64,000 bases of DNA from Streptomyces sp. NBC_00258 (lineage in GTDB: Bacteria > Actinomycetota > Actinomycetes > Streptomycetales > Streptomycetaceae): contig NZ_CP108081.1 of the NCBI RefSeq assembly GCF_036182465.1, forward strand, positions 7,564,001-7,628,000, in the 5' to 3' direction. Below are positions 16,297 to 24,924 of the stretch, piece by piece (position 1 is the stretch's first letter; the number at the start of each line of letters is the position of its first letter). A program made the translations under genes and the position numbers. Below the pieces are notes generated by a model that was given only the letters and a program-made list of their open reading frames with translations, was not told where the DNA came from and ran no database searches.

Positions 16297-18660
16297 TCAG
16301 GCCTCCTTCACCCGGTCGTAGCGGCCCAGGAAGTCCGGGGTGCCGTTCCGTATCCGGTGGAGGAAGAGGCCGTTGACCCAGCGGAACTCCTTGGTCACCG
16401 GGTCGAACTCGATGGTCTTGGCGAGCCCCTTGTAGGCGGTCGCACGGAGCCTGCGCACCATGGCGCCCCGCTCGGGCTCGACGCTGCCCAGCTCGCTCAG
16501 GCCCTGGGCGACGAAGAGCAGCGCGTCGTACGCCTCGACGGCGAAGCGCTCGACGGTGCGCACTCCGAAGCGCTTCCTGTACCCCGCCACGAAGCGTGCC
16601 GCGGTCGGCAGCTCGGCCGGGTCGGTATAGGTCGTGGAGATCACCCAGCCCTCGGCCGCCGGGCCCGCCTCGGTGAGGAACGCGGCCTGGAGGACCGGTT
16701 CCGGCGCCATGCGCGTGCCCCGGAACCCGGCCTCTTCCAGCGCGCGGGCGCAGAGGGCGGCCCGGTGCGGTGAGGAGCCGCCGTAGACGACGGCCTCCGC
16801 GTCGGCGGCGAGCACCGCGGCGGCCACCGTGTCGAAGTCCTCGCTGCCCGCGGGGACGGCATGGGTCGTGGTCGTGCCCTCGGAGGGCGGGAACGCGGCC
16901 AGGTCCTTGACGATCTGCCAGCTGGTGCGGCCGGCCGCCCTGTCGTCTATGACGGCGGTCCTGCGGCTCTTCCGGGCGTGGGTGAGGTAGTGGATGAAGG
17001 GGGTCGACAGAGCGTTCTCGTCGGGCCTTAGCTGGAAGTACGCGCGGGTGGTGATCTGGGAGTACAGATCGTCCCCGGAGGAGACGGTCACGATGGGCAG
17101 CAGGGCCTTCTCGTAGCGGGTGACGGCGGTCTCGGCCGAGGCGCTGCCGGTCGGGCCGATGACGGCGTACACGTCGTTGTCCGCGACGAACCTTCCGGCC
17201 ACCTCCGCGGCCCGCTTCGCCTCCCCGGCGTCGTCGAGGACCTTCAGGACCAGGTCGAAGGCGCGGCCGTCACGGGAGCGGGAGTTGAAGTCCGCGACGG
17301 CGAGCCGGGCGCCCCGCTCCTGCGCCCTGCCGATCGCCTTGTCCGTGCCCGACAGGTCCGCGTGCAGCCCGATGACGTACCGGGGCAGTGGTGCGGAACT
17401 CGTCGCGCCGTCGCCGTCGGACGAGGGCCTGGAGGCGGCCCAGGCCGCGATCCCGCCGCCGGTCAGGACGACCGCGGCCGCCGAGCCCAGCGTCAGCAGG
17501 CGGCGCCGTGAGACGGCGGGCCCCTCCCGAGGCTGCTCCACGAGCGTGGTCGGGCCCGGGCTGGGGGCGGGGCTGGGGCTGGGGTCGGGCAGGGCCAAGA
17601 CGGCGGACGAGCGTTCCGCGATCAGCCGGGGCAGCGAGGGCGGCAGCCAGTCGTCTGCTCGCCCGTCCGTTCGCCCGTCCGCCCCGCCGGCCTCTCGCCC
17701 GGCCTCTCGACCGTCCGCCCCTCCGGCCTCGTGCCTGCCCGCCGGTTCGCCCGCCGAGCCCTCCGCCGAGCCGCGCTCCTGGTCGTTCTCCCTGTCGTTC
17801 TCCCGTTCGTGCTCCCGGTCGTCCTCACCGGACAGGGCGTCCCGTACCGCCTCCGCGGTGGGGCGGGCCGCCGGGTCCTTGGCTAGGCAGTCGGTCAGCA
17901 GCGGGACCAGGGTCCACGGCACGGCGTCCAGGTCCGGTTCCTCGTGGACCGTACGGAAGATGACCGCGGCCGCGGTACCGGTACCGAACGGGCGGCGGCC
18001 GGTCGCCGCGTACGCCAGGACGCAGCCCAGCGAGAAGACGTCGCTCGGCGGGCCGATGTCACCGCCCCGCGCCCGCGCCTGCTCGGGCGAGAGATAGCCG
18101 GGCGAGCCGATCACCACGTCGCTCGCGGTCAGCGCGGTGGCACCGGTGGAACGCGCGATGCCGAAGTCGATCAGCCGGGGGCCGTCCAGGGCGAGCAGGA
18201 TGTTGCCCGGCTTGACGTCCCGGTGCACCAGGCCCGCGGCGTGCACCTCGGTGAGCGCCTCGGCCAGCCGGGCGCCCAGCGCGCGGACCGTACGCTCCGG
18301 CAGCGGCCCGTGCAGCGTGACGGCCTCGGCCAGCGACGGGCCCGGTACGAAGGCGGTCGCCAGCCAGGGCTCGCGGGCCGCCGGCTCCGCCGCGGTCACC
18401 GGTGTCAGCCACTGCCCGGTGAGCCCGCTCGCCGCCTCGGCCTCGCGCCGGAACCGGGCCCGGAAGTCGTGGTCGGCCGCGTACTCGGCGCGGATCACCT
18501 TCAGCGCGACCAGCGCCCCGCCCGTCGAACGGGCCAGGTAGACCACGCCCATGCCGCCCGCGCCGAGCCGGCCGAGCAGGCGGTAGCCGCCGACGAAGGG
18601 CGGGTCGCCCGGCTTGAGGGCACGCACTCCCGCCCGACCCTCGGACGGCGACCCGCTCAC
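16297..18660 (-). CDS. Receptor Ser/Thr protein kinase with extracellular periplasmic-binding-protein domain (first copy)
   Basis: A 787-residue transmembrane kinase. The kinase domain (about 25-290) has the glycine loop LGAGGMGVVYLA, Lys54 (VALKVI), catalytic HRDVKPGNILL and DFGIA. An acidic, repetitive juxtamembrane stretch follows (REHERENDREN, then GREAGGADGRTDGR). One TM helix is at about 395-415 (LLTLGSAAAVVLTGGGIAAW). The outside half is a type-I periplasmic-binding (branched-chain amino-acid receptor-like) domain starting at VIGLHADLSG, probably the ligand sensor. GTG 18660 lies 2 nt after the stop of the paralogous kinase, so the two are co-transcribed. Ligand and substrates unknown. 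Confidence 0.93.
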   Translation of the reverse strand: MSGSPSEGRAGVRALKPGDPPFVGGYRLLGRLGAGGMGVVYLARSTGGALVALKVIRAEYAADHDFRARFRREAEAASGLTGQWLTPVTAAEPAAREPWLATAFVPGPSLAEAVTLHGPLPERTVRALGARLAEALTEVHAAGLVHRDVKPGNILLALDGPRLIDFGIARSTGATALTASDVVIGSPGYLSPEQARARGGDIGPPSDVFSLGCVLAYAATGRRPFGTGTAAAVIFRTVHEEPDLDAVPWTLVPLLTDCLAKDPAARPTAEAVRDALSGEDDREHERENDRENDQERGSAEGSAGEPAGRHEAGGADGREAGREAGGADGRTDGRADDWLPPSLPRLIAERSSAVLALPDPSPSPAPSPGPTTLVEQPREGPAVSRRRLLTLGSAAAVVLTGGGIAAWAASRPSSDGDGATSSAPLPRYVIGLHADLSGTDKAIGRAQERGARLAVADFNSRSRDGRAFDLVLKVLDDAGEAKRAAEVAGRFVADNDVYAVIGPTGSASAETAVTRYEKALLPIVTVSSGDDLYSQITTRAYFQLRPDENALSTPFIHYLTHARKSRRTAVIDDRAAGRTSWQIVKDLAAFPPSEGTTTTHAVPAGSEDFDTVAAAVLAADAEAVVYGGSSPHRAALCARALEEAGFRGTRMAPEPVLQAAFLTEAGPAAEGWVISTTYTDPAELPTAARFVAGYRKRFGVRTVERFAVEAYDALLFVAQGLSELGSVEPERGAMVRRLRATAYKGLAKTIEFDPVTKEFRWVNGLFLHRIRNGTPDFLGRYDRVKEA

Positions 18661-18662
18661 CG

Positions 18663-20855
18663 CTACACCTCGGAGGGGGCTTCGCCGACGAAGCGGAACC
18701 GGCCGCCCTCGACCCGGTGCAGGAAGATGCCCCAGCCGGCGAACGTGCCGTCCTCCGGCTTGAACGAGAACTCCTTGGTGATGCCCTTGTAGCGGCTCTT
18801 GCGCAGCAGGCCCACCAACTCCTGGCGCTTCGGCGGCCGTCCGCCCTTCGTGGCCCTCACCAGCTCCTGGAGGAGGAGGCGGACGGCGTCGTACGCCTCG
18901 GCGGCGAAGTAGCCGGGCGCGGCTCCATAGCGCTTGCGGAAGGCCGCGGTGAAGGCCGCCGCCGCGGGTACGGCGGAGGGGTCGACGAAGGAGGAGGTCA
19001 GCAGCCATCCCTCGGCCGCGTCACCCGCCAGCTCCAGGAACGCCGGGTCGATCACCGCCTGCGAGGCGAGCCGCGGCCCGTCGAAACCCGCCGCTGTCAG
19101 TTCCCGGGCCACCTGGGCCGCCCCCTGCGCGTAGCCGGCGTAGACGAAGGAGCCGATGCCGGCCCGCAGCATGTCGGCGATCACGGGCCCCAGGTCGTCC
19201 GTGCCCGCCGGGACCACCCGGGGATAGGCCGGCCGGCCCAGTTGGCGCAGCATCATGGCGTTGATCGAGGCGGACTCCTGGGCGTACGTCTGCGCGGTGC
19301 GGTCCTGGAGCAGACCGGCGCGCCGCGTCCCCTTCTGCCCCATGAGGTAGACGCTGATCGGGAGGGAGAGGGCGGCGTCGCTGGGGCGGCAGTGCACGAA
19401 GGACCGGTACTGCTGCGTGGTCAGGAGCACTCCCCCCGCCGAGACGCACAGCAGCGGCAGCAGGGCTTCGTCGTACGCGCCGAGGACCGCGTTGGCCGTC
19501 TCGTCGTTGGTCGGGCCGAGCACGGCGAGCACGTCGGTGTCCTGGATCAGCTTCTTGGCCGCGGCGGGCGCCCGCCCCGCGGCGCCGCCGTCGTCGACGG
19601 TCTTCAGGGTGAGCTCGAAGGGCTTGTCCTTACGGGAGTTGAACTGCTCGACCGCCAGCCGCGCGCCCCGCTCCTGCGCCTGTCCCGCCGTCCGCCGGGG
19701 ACCGCTCAGATCCGCCTGTACGCCGATGGCCCAGCGGCGGGCCCCCGACGCCGACCCGCCCGGGGTGTCCTCGTCGCGCAGGGCGGCCCAGGCCGCGGTT
19801 CCGCCCGCCGCCAGGAGGACCGCCGCGCCGGAGGCCAGGAGCAGCCGCCGACGGCCGGGCGACGGCGGCTCCGCGTCCCCCGATGCCGATGTGGATGTAG
19901 ATGCCGATGCCTCGGCGACGGTCGGCTCGATGTCCGGAAGCGCCAGCATCTCGGCCGAACGGTCGGCGATGATCCGTACGACATCCTCGGGCAGCCAGTC
20001 GATCCGCCCGCCCTCGGGGACCGCGTCCTCGACCAGCAGGACCGTTCCGAACTGCTCGGCCGTCGGACGGTCCGCCGGGTCCTTCGTCAGGCACAGGTGC
20101 AGCAGCGTCAGCAGTTCGACGCCTTCCGTGTCCTCCCCGGCCTCGATGCCGGCCAGGTCGAGTTCGTCGTGGACCGTGCGGTAGAGCAGGGCGTCGGCCG
20201 TGCCGGTGCCGAACGGCGGACGGCCGCTCGCCGCGTACGCGAGCAGACAGCCCAGCGAGAAGATGTCGCTCGCCGGGCCCACCGCCGCGCCGCGCGCCTC
20301 GGCCTGCTCGGGGGAGAGGAAACCGGGCGTGCCGACGACCAGGTCGGTGGAGGTGATCGCGGTCTCGTCGGTCGCGCGGGCGATCCCGAAGTCGATGAGG
20401 CGCGGACCGTCCACGGCGAGCAGGACGTTGGCGGGCTTGACGTCGCGGTGGACGAGACCGGCGGCGTGCACCTCGCGCAGTGCCGCGGCGAGCATCCGGC
20501 CCAGGACGCGCACGCTGCGGGTGGGCAACGGGCCGTGGCGGGCGACCGCCTCCTCCAGGGAGGGGCCGGGTACGAAGGCGGTGGCCAGCCAGGGCTCGTC
20601 CGCGTCCGGGTCGGCGCCGGTGACCGGCACCGCCCAGGGGCTGGTCACCCGGCGGGCCGTCTCGACCTCACGGCGGAACCGGGCGCGGAAGTCCGGCTCG
20701 TGCGCGTACTCGGCCTGGATGACCTTGACGGCTGCCAGCGCCCCGGCCTCCGTACGGCCGAGGTAGACCACGCCCATGCCGCCCGCGCCGAGGCGGGCCA
20801 GCAGTCGGTGTCCGCCTATGGAGGCGGGGTCGGTGGGGAGCAGCCGCTCGCTCAT
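18663..20855 (-). CDS. Receptor Ser/Thr protein kinase with extracellular periplasmic-binding-protein domain (second copy)
   Basis: A 730-residue paralogue of the neighbouring kinase. Kinase signatures are LGAGGMGVVYLG, AAVKVIQAEY, HRDVKPANVLL, DFGIA and GTPGFLSPEQ. A TM helix follows RRRLLLASGAAVLLAAGGTA (about 355-377). The extracytoplasmic half again matches a type-I periplasmic-binding fold (WAIGVQADLSGPRR, then VLAVLGPTNDETANAVL). Its ATG overlaps the stop of the upstream lipoprotein gene (ATGA). Tandem duplication followed by sensor divergence is the simplest explanation for the pair. It probably reports an extracellular small molecule to cytoplasmic targets. Confidence 0.93.
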   Translation of the reverse strand: MSERLLPTDPASIGGHRLLARLGAGGMGVVYLGRTEAGALAAVKVIQAEYAHEPDFRARFRREVETARRVTSPWAVPVTGADPDADEPWLATAFVPGPSLEEAVARHGPLPTRSVRVLGRMLAAALREVHAAGLVHRDVKPANVLLAVDGPRLIDFGIARATDETAITSTDLVVGTPGFLSPEQAEARGAAVGPASDIFSLGCLLAYAASGRPPFGTGTADALLYRTVHDELDLAGIEAGEDTEGVELLTLLHLCLTKDPADRPTAEQFGTVLLVEDAVPEGGRIDWLPEDVVRIIADRSAEMLALPDIEPTVAEASASTSTSASGDAEPPSPGRRRLLLASGAAVLLAAGGTAAWAALRDEDTPGGSASGARRWAIGVQADLSGPRRTAGQAQERGARLAVEQFNSRKDKPFELTLKTVDDGGAAGRAPAAAKKLIQDTDVLAVLGPTNDETANAVLGAYDEALLPLLCVSAGGVLLTTQQYRSFVHCRPSDAALSLPISVYLMGQKGTRRAGLLQDRTAQTYAQESASINAMMLRQLGRPAYPRVVPAGTDDLGPVIADMLRAGIGSFVYAGYAQGAAQVARELTAAGFDGPRLASQAVIDPAFLELAGDAAEGWLLTSSFVDPSAVPAAAAFTAAFRKRYGAAPGYFAAEAYDAVRLLLQELVRATKGGRPPKRQELVGLLRKSRYKGITKEFSFKPEDGTFAGWGIFLHRVEGGRFRFVGEAPSEV

Positions 20856-21697
20856 TCCGGCGCCTCCAGTTCGGTCTGGGCGCGGCTCAGCATCTGGTTC
20901 ACTCCCTGTACCAAGGCGGTGTTGACCTCTTCGTCGGCGCGGCCCTTGGCCCCCTTGCCGACGGCGGCCACGGTGACCTGGCCCAGACGGCTCTGCACCC
21001 AGTAGTAGTAGCGGGGGCCGCCGAGCTCGTCGCTGTAGTACTTGGCCGACTCGGAGAGCGTGTCCTCGGAGGTGAAGTTGCCCATCAGGCCGAAGACCGC
21101 GCCTTGGGAGAGCAGTCCCGTGATCCGCTCGCCCTGGCGGAGCTGCTGGTCGGGGCAGCGCAGCCCTTCTTCGAGGGACTCGGCCATCTCCCACTCGGCG
21201 TCCGTCACGGACCGGTGCACGGTGGCGACGGCGGCGACACGGATCGGGCCCTTGCCGTCCTCCGCGGGCAGTTCCATGTAGCGGGTGAGGGTGGAGAGGA
21301 CTGTCGCGGGCAGTGGCTCGCGCTGCCAGACGCAGTTCGCGTCGAGCACCGGCCAGTCGCCCGGGCCGCTCTCGTACGGGCTGCGCCTGACGAAACCGGG
21401 TCCCAGGTCGCCGGGCGTCCCGGCGACGGTGCCGGCCAGGCGCACCGCCTCCGCGCGGGTCTTCGGCGCGCGGCCGGGATCGGGGGAGAAGTCCAGGCCC
21501 GCGGTACTGGCGCCGGGGGTGGGACCGGGGGTCGGGCTGGAGCGGGTGTCACCGCTCGCGGCCGGGCTCTTGGAGCCGGTGGATCCGGACCCGGTGGGCT
21601 TGGCGGTTCCGTCGCCCCCGCCCCCCGAACAGCCGGCCAATAACAGCCCGGCGGACAAGATGCCGACGCCCAGCCGCACACGTCTTCGGCTCACCAT
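20852..21697 (-). CDS. Secreted lipoprotein heading the receptor-kinase operon
   Basis: A 281-residue lipoprotein with a basic n-region (VSRRRVRLGVG), a hydrophobic core and lipobox LLAGC (Cys at residue about 23). A Gly/Ser/Thr/Pro-rich linker to about residue 75 precedes a soluble domain without a recognised family (RGPGFVRRSPYESGPGDW-like start, then PQQLRQGERITGLL-like). ATG 21697 has a GGGGAG site 5-7 nt upstream; a start at 21721 is also in frame. The stop overlaps the kinase start by 4 nt, so the protein is likely an accessory ligand-binding or regulatory partner of the two kinases. That role is inferred from position alone. Confidence 0.82.
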   Translation of the reverse strand: MVSRRRVRLGVGILSAGLLLAGCSGGGGDGTAKPTGSGSTGSKSPAASGDTRSSPTPGPTPGASTAGLDFSPDPGRAPKTRAEAVRLAGTVAGTPGDLGPGFVRRSPYESGPGDWPVLDANCVWQREPLPATVLSTLTRYMELPAEDGKGPIRVAAVATVHRSVTDAEWEMAESLEEGLRCPDQQLRQGERITGLLSQGAVFGLMGNFTSEDTLSESAKYYSDELGGPRYYYWVQSRLGQVTVAAVGKGAKGRADEEVNTALVQGVNQMLSRAQTELEAPE

Positions 21698-21965
21698 CAA
21701 CTCCCCCAACTCCCCACACACGTACGCGTGTTCCCCCGCAGGGAGAGTAGCGACTATGCCCCTGGGGTACTACGGCTCCGGCGGAGTCCGTCGTTCCTCG
21801 GAGCCGGAATTTCCGCGGAGCCGAACGAGGAGCGCGGCGGCCGGGGTGCGCGGCCGCCGAGGCGTGCTGCTCACCGGCGGCAGCCGCTCCCGGAGGCGGA
21901 TCCTGTATAACGGCAGGAGGGCGCAGAGCGAGACCGCGCGAAGAGAACCGGAGGGAGGGCAGCCG

Positions 21966-22280
21966 ATGACACGGACCTGGGCACAGCTGAAGCCCGCCGT
22001 CCTGCTGTTCGTTCTCCTTCTGCAGGTGGCGCTCCTCGACACCGGCAGCCTCGCCGGAGCCGTCGCCGTCACGTTCGCGGCGACCGCCGCGGCCGGGTCC
22101 GCGCTCGCCGCCTGTTCCCTCATCGCCTCACGGCTCGCGCCCGCAGTTCCCCGTACGAGAGTCCGTACGGCGATGCGCGACCGTGAGAAGCGCACGGCGT
22201 TCCTGCCGCAGCGCGACCCCGACGCCCGGGGGCGCAGGCGTCCCCGAGCACCCGGCCGTTCCCTCCTGACGGCCGCGTAG
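21966..22280 (+). CDS. DUF6412 small membrane protein
   Basis: The product has 104 residues with two membrane helices (about 10-26 and 30-53: VLLFVLLLQVALLDTGSL, then GAVAVTFAATAAAGSALAAC). A basic cytoplasmic tail (TAMRDREKRTAFLPQRDPDAR) follows. Small proteins like this sit just upstream of a YidC paralogue in many Streptomyces. GGAGGG lies upstream of ATG 21966. The gap to yidC holds two 19-bp palindromes. A role linked to membrane insertion is plausible from context only. Confidence 0.78.
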   Translation: MTRTWAQLKPAVLLFVLLLQVALLDTGSLAGAVAVTFAATAAAGSALAACSLIASRLAPAVPRTRVRTAMRDREKRTAFLPQRDPDARGRRRPRAPGRSLLTAA

Positions 22281-22293
22281 GGGACCACTCTCC

Positions 22294-22342
22294 GGACGCT
22301 CTGAGAGCGTCCACAGGTCTTCGGGACGCTCTCAGAGCGTCC
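22294..22342. promoter_or_regulatory. Twin 19-bp palindromes, operator-like
   Basis: GGACGCTCTGAGAGCGTCC (22294-22312) and GGACGCTCTCAGAGCGTCC (22324-22342) are each 9-bp perfect inverted repeats around one base. Their centres are exactly 30 bp apart, close to three helical turns. A one-base loop is poor for an RNA terminator, so dimer-binding operators of an unknown regulator are favoured. Confidence 0.55.
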
Positions 22343-22448
22343 GCAGGAGATTTCCGGAGAACCTCAGCAGACCCCCTCGCGGGTCGTCATGCCGACGTAC
22401 GTCACGTCTCATCTCCTCGGCACGACGAGACCCACGGAGGGCTCATCC

Positions 22449-23249
22449 ATGTCCGGCTTCTCTTCCCTCTTCTCTTCCTTCATGTCCGCTTTCGCGAGCC
22501 TCGTCGAGGGGCTCGCCGAACTGCTCGAACCGCTCTTCCAGGCCTCCGCGGCGGCCGCAGCGATCGTCCTGTTCACCGCGCTCGTACGACTCCTCGTGCA
22601 TCCCCTCTCCCGGGCCTCGGCGCGCGGGCAGCGGGCGCGGGCCGCCCTGCAGCCGCAGATCGCCGCACTGCGCAGGAAGCACGGCAAGAACCCCGAGAAG
22701 CTGCAGAAGGCGGTGCTGGAGCTGCACGCCAAGGAGAAGGTCTCGCCGCTCTCCGGCTGCCTGCCCAGCCTCTTCCAGCTGCCGGCCTTCTTCCTCCTCT
22801 ACCACCTGTTCTCGAACTCGCAGATCGGCGGCGAGGCGAACTCCCTGCTCGCCCACCAGCTCTTCGCCGCGCCGCTCGGCGACCGTTGGGCGGACGCCCT
22901 CGGCGACGGCGGGGTCCTCGGGGCGCCCGGTCTGGTGTACCTGGCCCTGTTCGTGATCGTCGCGGCCGTCGCCACCTTCAACTACCGGCGTACGAAGCGG
23001 ATGATGGCGGCCAGTGCCGCGGTGGCTCCGGTGACCGGTGGCGACCGGGGCGAGCAGCAGGTGCCCGGGCTCGGCGCGATCACCAAGGTCATGCCGCTGA
23101 TGTCCTTCCTGACGCTGTTCACCGTGGCGGTGGTGCCGCTCGCCGCCGCGCTGTACGTGGTGACCAGTACGACGTGGAGCGCGGTCGAGCGGGCCGTGCT
23201 GTACCGGGACATGCCGGGGGCGGCGCCGGCCGCCGCGGTGCTCGGCTGA
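22449..23249 (+). CDS. YidC/Oxa1-family membrane protein insertase (paralogue)
   Basis: A 266-residue polytopic protein with the Oxa1/YidC core. TM1 (about 30-55) leads into the basic cytoplasmic hairpin RGQRARAALQPQIAALRRKHG and NPEKLQKAVLELHAKEKVSP. Then come the SGCLPSLFQLPAFFLLYHL helix, TM helices near 160-178 and 215-250, and the ITKVMPLMSFLTLFTVAVVP segment. It lacks the long C-terminal tail of the essential YidC encoded beside the ribosomal-protein/rnpA locus, so it is a second copy. GGAGG lies upstream of ATG 22449. It follows DUF6412 and the twin palindromes. Confidence 0.92.
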   Translation: MSGFSSLFSSFMSAFASLVEGLAELLEPLFQASAAAAAIVLFTALVRLLVHPLSRASARGQRARAALQPQIAALRRKHGKNPEKLQKAVLELHAKEKVSPLSGCLPSLFQLPAFFLLYHLFSNSQIGGEANSLLAHQLFAAPLGDRWADALGDGGVLGAPGLVYLALFVIVAAVATFNYRRTKRMMAASAAVAPVTGGDRGEQQVPGLGAITKVMPLMSFLTLFTVAVVPLAAALYVVTSTTWSAVERAVLYRDMPGAAPAAAVLG

Positions 23250-23328
23250 CACGGCGGGGATCCACAGGAAGCCCCGGGGAGCCGCAGGGATCCATGGGCT
23301 CGGCTGCCGGTTCGGATGGGCGGTTACG

Positions 23329-23362
23329 GTCCAGTCCGTGAACCGGGTATTGCGGACTGGAC
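23329..23362. promoter_or_regulatory. Inverted repeat GTCCAGTCCG/CGGACTGGAC upstream of FAH gene
   Basis: Perfect 10-bp arms (23329-23338 and 23353-23362) flank a 14-nt spacer, and a related GACCAGTCC half lies just downstream. It is 80 bp beyond yidC and 80 bp before the FAH hydrolase start. It may be a terminator for yidC or an operator for the hydrolase. Confidence 0.4.
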
Positions 23363-23442
23363 GCCGACCTTGGACGATCGACCAGTCCTCCGATGGCTGC
23401 ACCCGTCGGACGGGCCGCCCGCGATCAAGGGAGATTGTGATC

Positions 23443-24300
23443 ATGAAGCTGCTGCGAGTCGGTACGACAGGGGCCGAGCGCCCCGCGCTCCTCGATGCCG
23501 AGAGAGTCCTGCGGGACCTGTCGGGCGTCGTGCCGGACATCGACGGGGCGCTGCTCGCCGACGACGTGGCGCTCGGCCGGATCCGTACCGCCGCCGAGGC
23601 CGGGGAGCTGCCCGTGCTCGACGCGGACGGGCTGCGGGTCGGCCCGCCCGTCGCCCGGATCGGCAAGGTCGTCTGCATCGGCCTCAACTACCACGACCAC
23701 GCCAAGGAGACCGGCGCCGAGCCGCCCGCCGAGCCGGTGATCTTCTTCAAGGCGGCGGACACGGTCGTCGGGCCGTACGACACCGTGCTCGTGCCGCGCG
23801 GCTCGGTGAAGACCGACTGGGAGGTCGAGCTGGCCGTCGTCATCGGGCGCACGGCCCGGTACCTCGGCTCGCACGAGGAGGCGCTCGCGCATGTCGCCGG
23901 GTACGCGGTGGCGCACGACGTGTCCGAGCGGGAGTTCCAGATCGAGCGGGGCGGGACCTGGGACAAGGGGAAGAACTGCGAGACGTTCAACCCGCTCGGG
24001 CCGTGGCTCGTGACGGCGGACGAGGTTCCCGATCCGCAGCGGCTGGGGCTGAAGTTGTGGGTCAACGGGGAGCTGCGGCAGGACGGGAGTACGTCCGACC
24101 AGATCTTCCCCGTTGCCGAAGTCGTGCGGTATGTGAGTCAGTTCATGACTCTCTATCCCGGAGACGTCATCAACACCGGGACGCCGGCGGGAGTTGCTCT
24201 GGGGATGCCCGAGCCCAAGCCGTTCCTGCGGGCGGGGGATGTCGTGGAGCTGGAGATCGAGGGGCTTGGGCGGCAGCGGCAGGAATTCAAGCCGGCGTAG
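23443..24300 (+). CDS. Fumarylacetoacetate hydrolase (FAH) family protein
   Basis: A 285-residue FAH-fold hydrolase/decarboxylase. The N-terminal small domain (1-65) is followed by the FAH core: KVVCIGLNYHDHAKETG, then PVIFFKAADTVVGPYD and the metal-binding acidic residues in DWEVELAVVIG. The ERGGTWDKGKNCETFNPLGPW stretch and INTGTPAGVALGM near the end follow. Such proteins act on beta-diketo acids in aromatic or homoprotocatechuate-type catabolism or as oxaloacetate decarboxylases; the substrate is unknown. ATG 23443 has GGGAG about 10 nt upstream. It is convergent with the DUF336 gene, with a repeat-containing spacer. Confidence 0.92.
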   Translation: MKLLRVGTTGAERPALLDAERVLRDLSGVVPDIDGALLADDVALGRIRTAAEAGELPVLDADGLRVGPPVARIGKVVCIGLNYHDHAKETGAEPPAEPVIFFKAADTVVGPYDTVLVPRGSVKTDWEVELAVVIGRTARYLGSHEEALAHVAGYAVAHDVSEREFQIERGGTWDKGKNCETFNPLGPWLVTADEVPDPQRLGLKLWVNGELRQDGSTSDQIFPVAEVVRYVSQFMTLYPGDVINTGTPAGVALGMPEPKPFLRAGDVVELEIEGLGRQRQEFKPA

Positions 24301-24364
24301 CGCTCCGCTGGGTGGGGCGGGGGACTGCGGTGCGTTGTCGGGTGCGGGGCCGTTGTGGCTGGCC

Positions 24365-24417
24365 GCGCAGTTCCCCGCGCCCCTGAAAGCGAAAGATTGC
24401 GCAGTTCCCCGCGCCCC
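24365..24417 (+). repeat. Two copies of the 19-bp Streptomyces intergenic repeat
   Basis: GCGCAGTTCCCCGCGCCCC occurs at 24365-24383 and again at 24399-24417 in the spacer of two convergent genes. The same 19-mer recurs at 27418, 38053, 38111 (inverted), 49822, 49845 and 49879 (both inverted), and 54319. Confidence 0.85.
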
Positions 24418-24435
24418 TGAAGAGTCCCCCGTGCC

Positions 24436-24924
24436 TTAAAGCGTTGCCGCGAAGTGCTCCAGCGCCTCCACCACCATTGCGTGGTCCTCCAGTTGGGGTA
24501 GCCCGGAGACCACGACCGTGCCGATTACGCCTGCGCCCTCGACGGTGATCGGGAAGGCTCCGCCGTGGGCCGCGTACACGTCCGGGTCCAGGCGGGAGGA
24601 GTCCTCGAACGTCGTGTTCTTGGCTCGGAAGCGGGTGCCGACCAGGAGGGACGAGGCGGCGTAGCGGTCGACGACCCGGCGTTTGCGGTCGATCCAGGCG
24701 TCGTTGTCGGGGGTGGAGCCCGGGAGGGCGGCGTGGAAGAGCTGCTGGCCTCCGCGGCGGATGTCGATGGCGACCGGGGCGTTGCGCTCGCGGGCCAGTT
24801 CGACGAGGAGTGTGCCGAGGGCCCACGCGTCGTCGTACGTGAAGTGAGGGAGCGTCAGGCGACGCTCCTGCTCCTCCAGTTCGGCGACGGTCGGTGCGGT
24901 GGTCGGTGCGGTCGGGGCGCTCAC
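24436..24924 (-). CDS. Haem-degrading domain protein (DUF336 / UPF0303, HbpS-like)
   Basis: A 162-residue DUF336-family protein. The core runs from LEEQERRLTLPHFTYDDAWA through RNAPVAIDIRRGGQQLFHAA and PGSTPDNDAWIDRKRRVV to GGAFPITVEGAGVIGTVVVSG, the typical glycine-rich end. Relatives include HbpS-type haem-binding proteins and subunits of utilisation pathways; no catalytic residue set is established. The GTG at 24924 overlaps the upstream Gfo/Idh stop (GTGA), so the two are coupled and likely share a catabolic pathway. Confidence 0.88.
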   Translation of the reverse strand: MSAPTAPTTAPTVAELEEQERRLTLPHFTYDDAWALGTLLVELARERNAPVAIDIRRGGQQLFHAALPGSTPDNDAWIDRKRRVVDRYAASSLLVGTRFRAKNTTFEDSSRLDPDVYAAHGGAFPITVEGAGVIGTVVVSGLPQLEDHAMVVEALEHFAATL

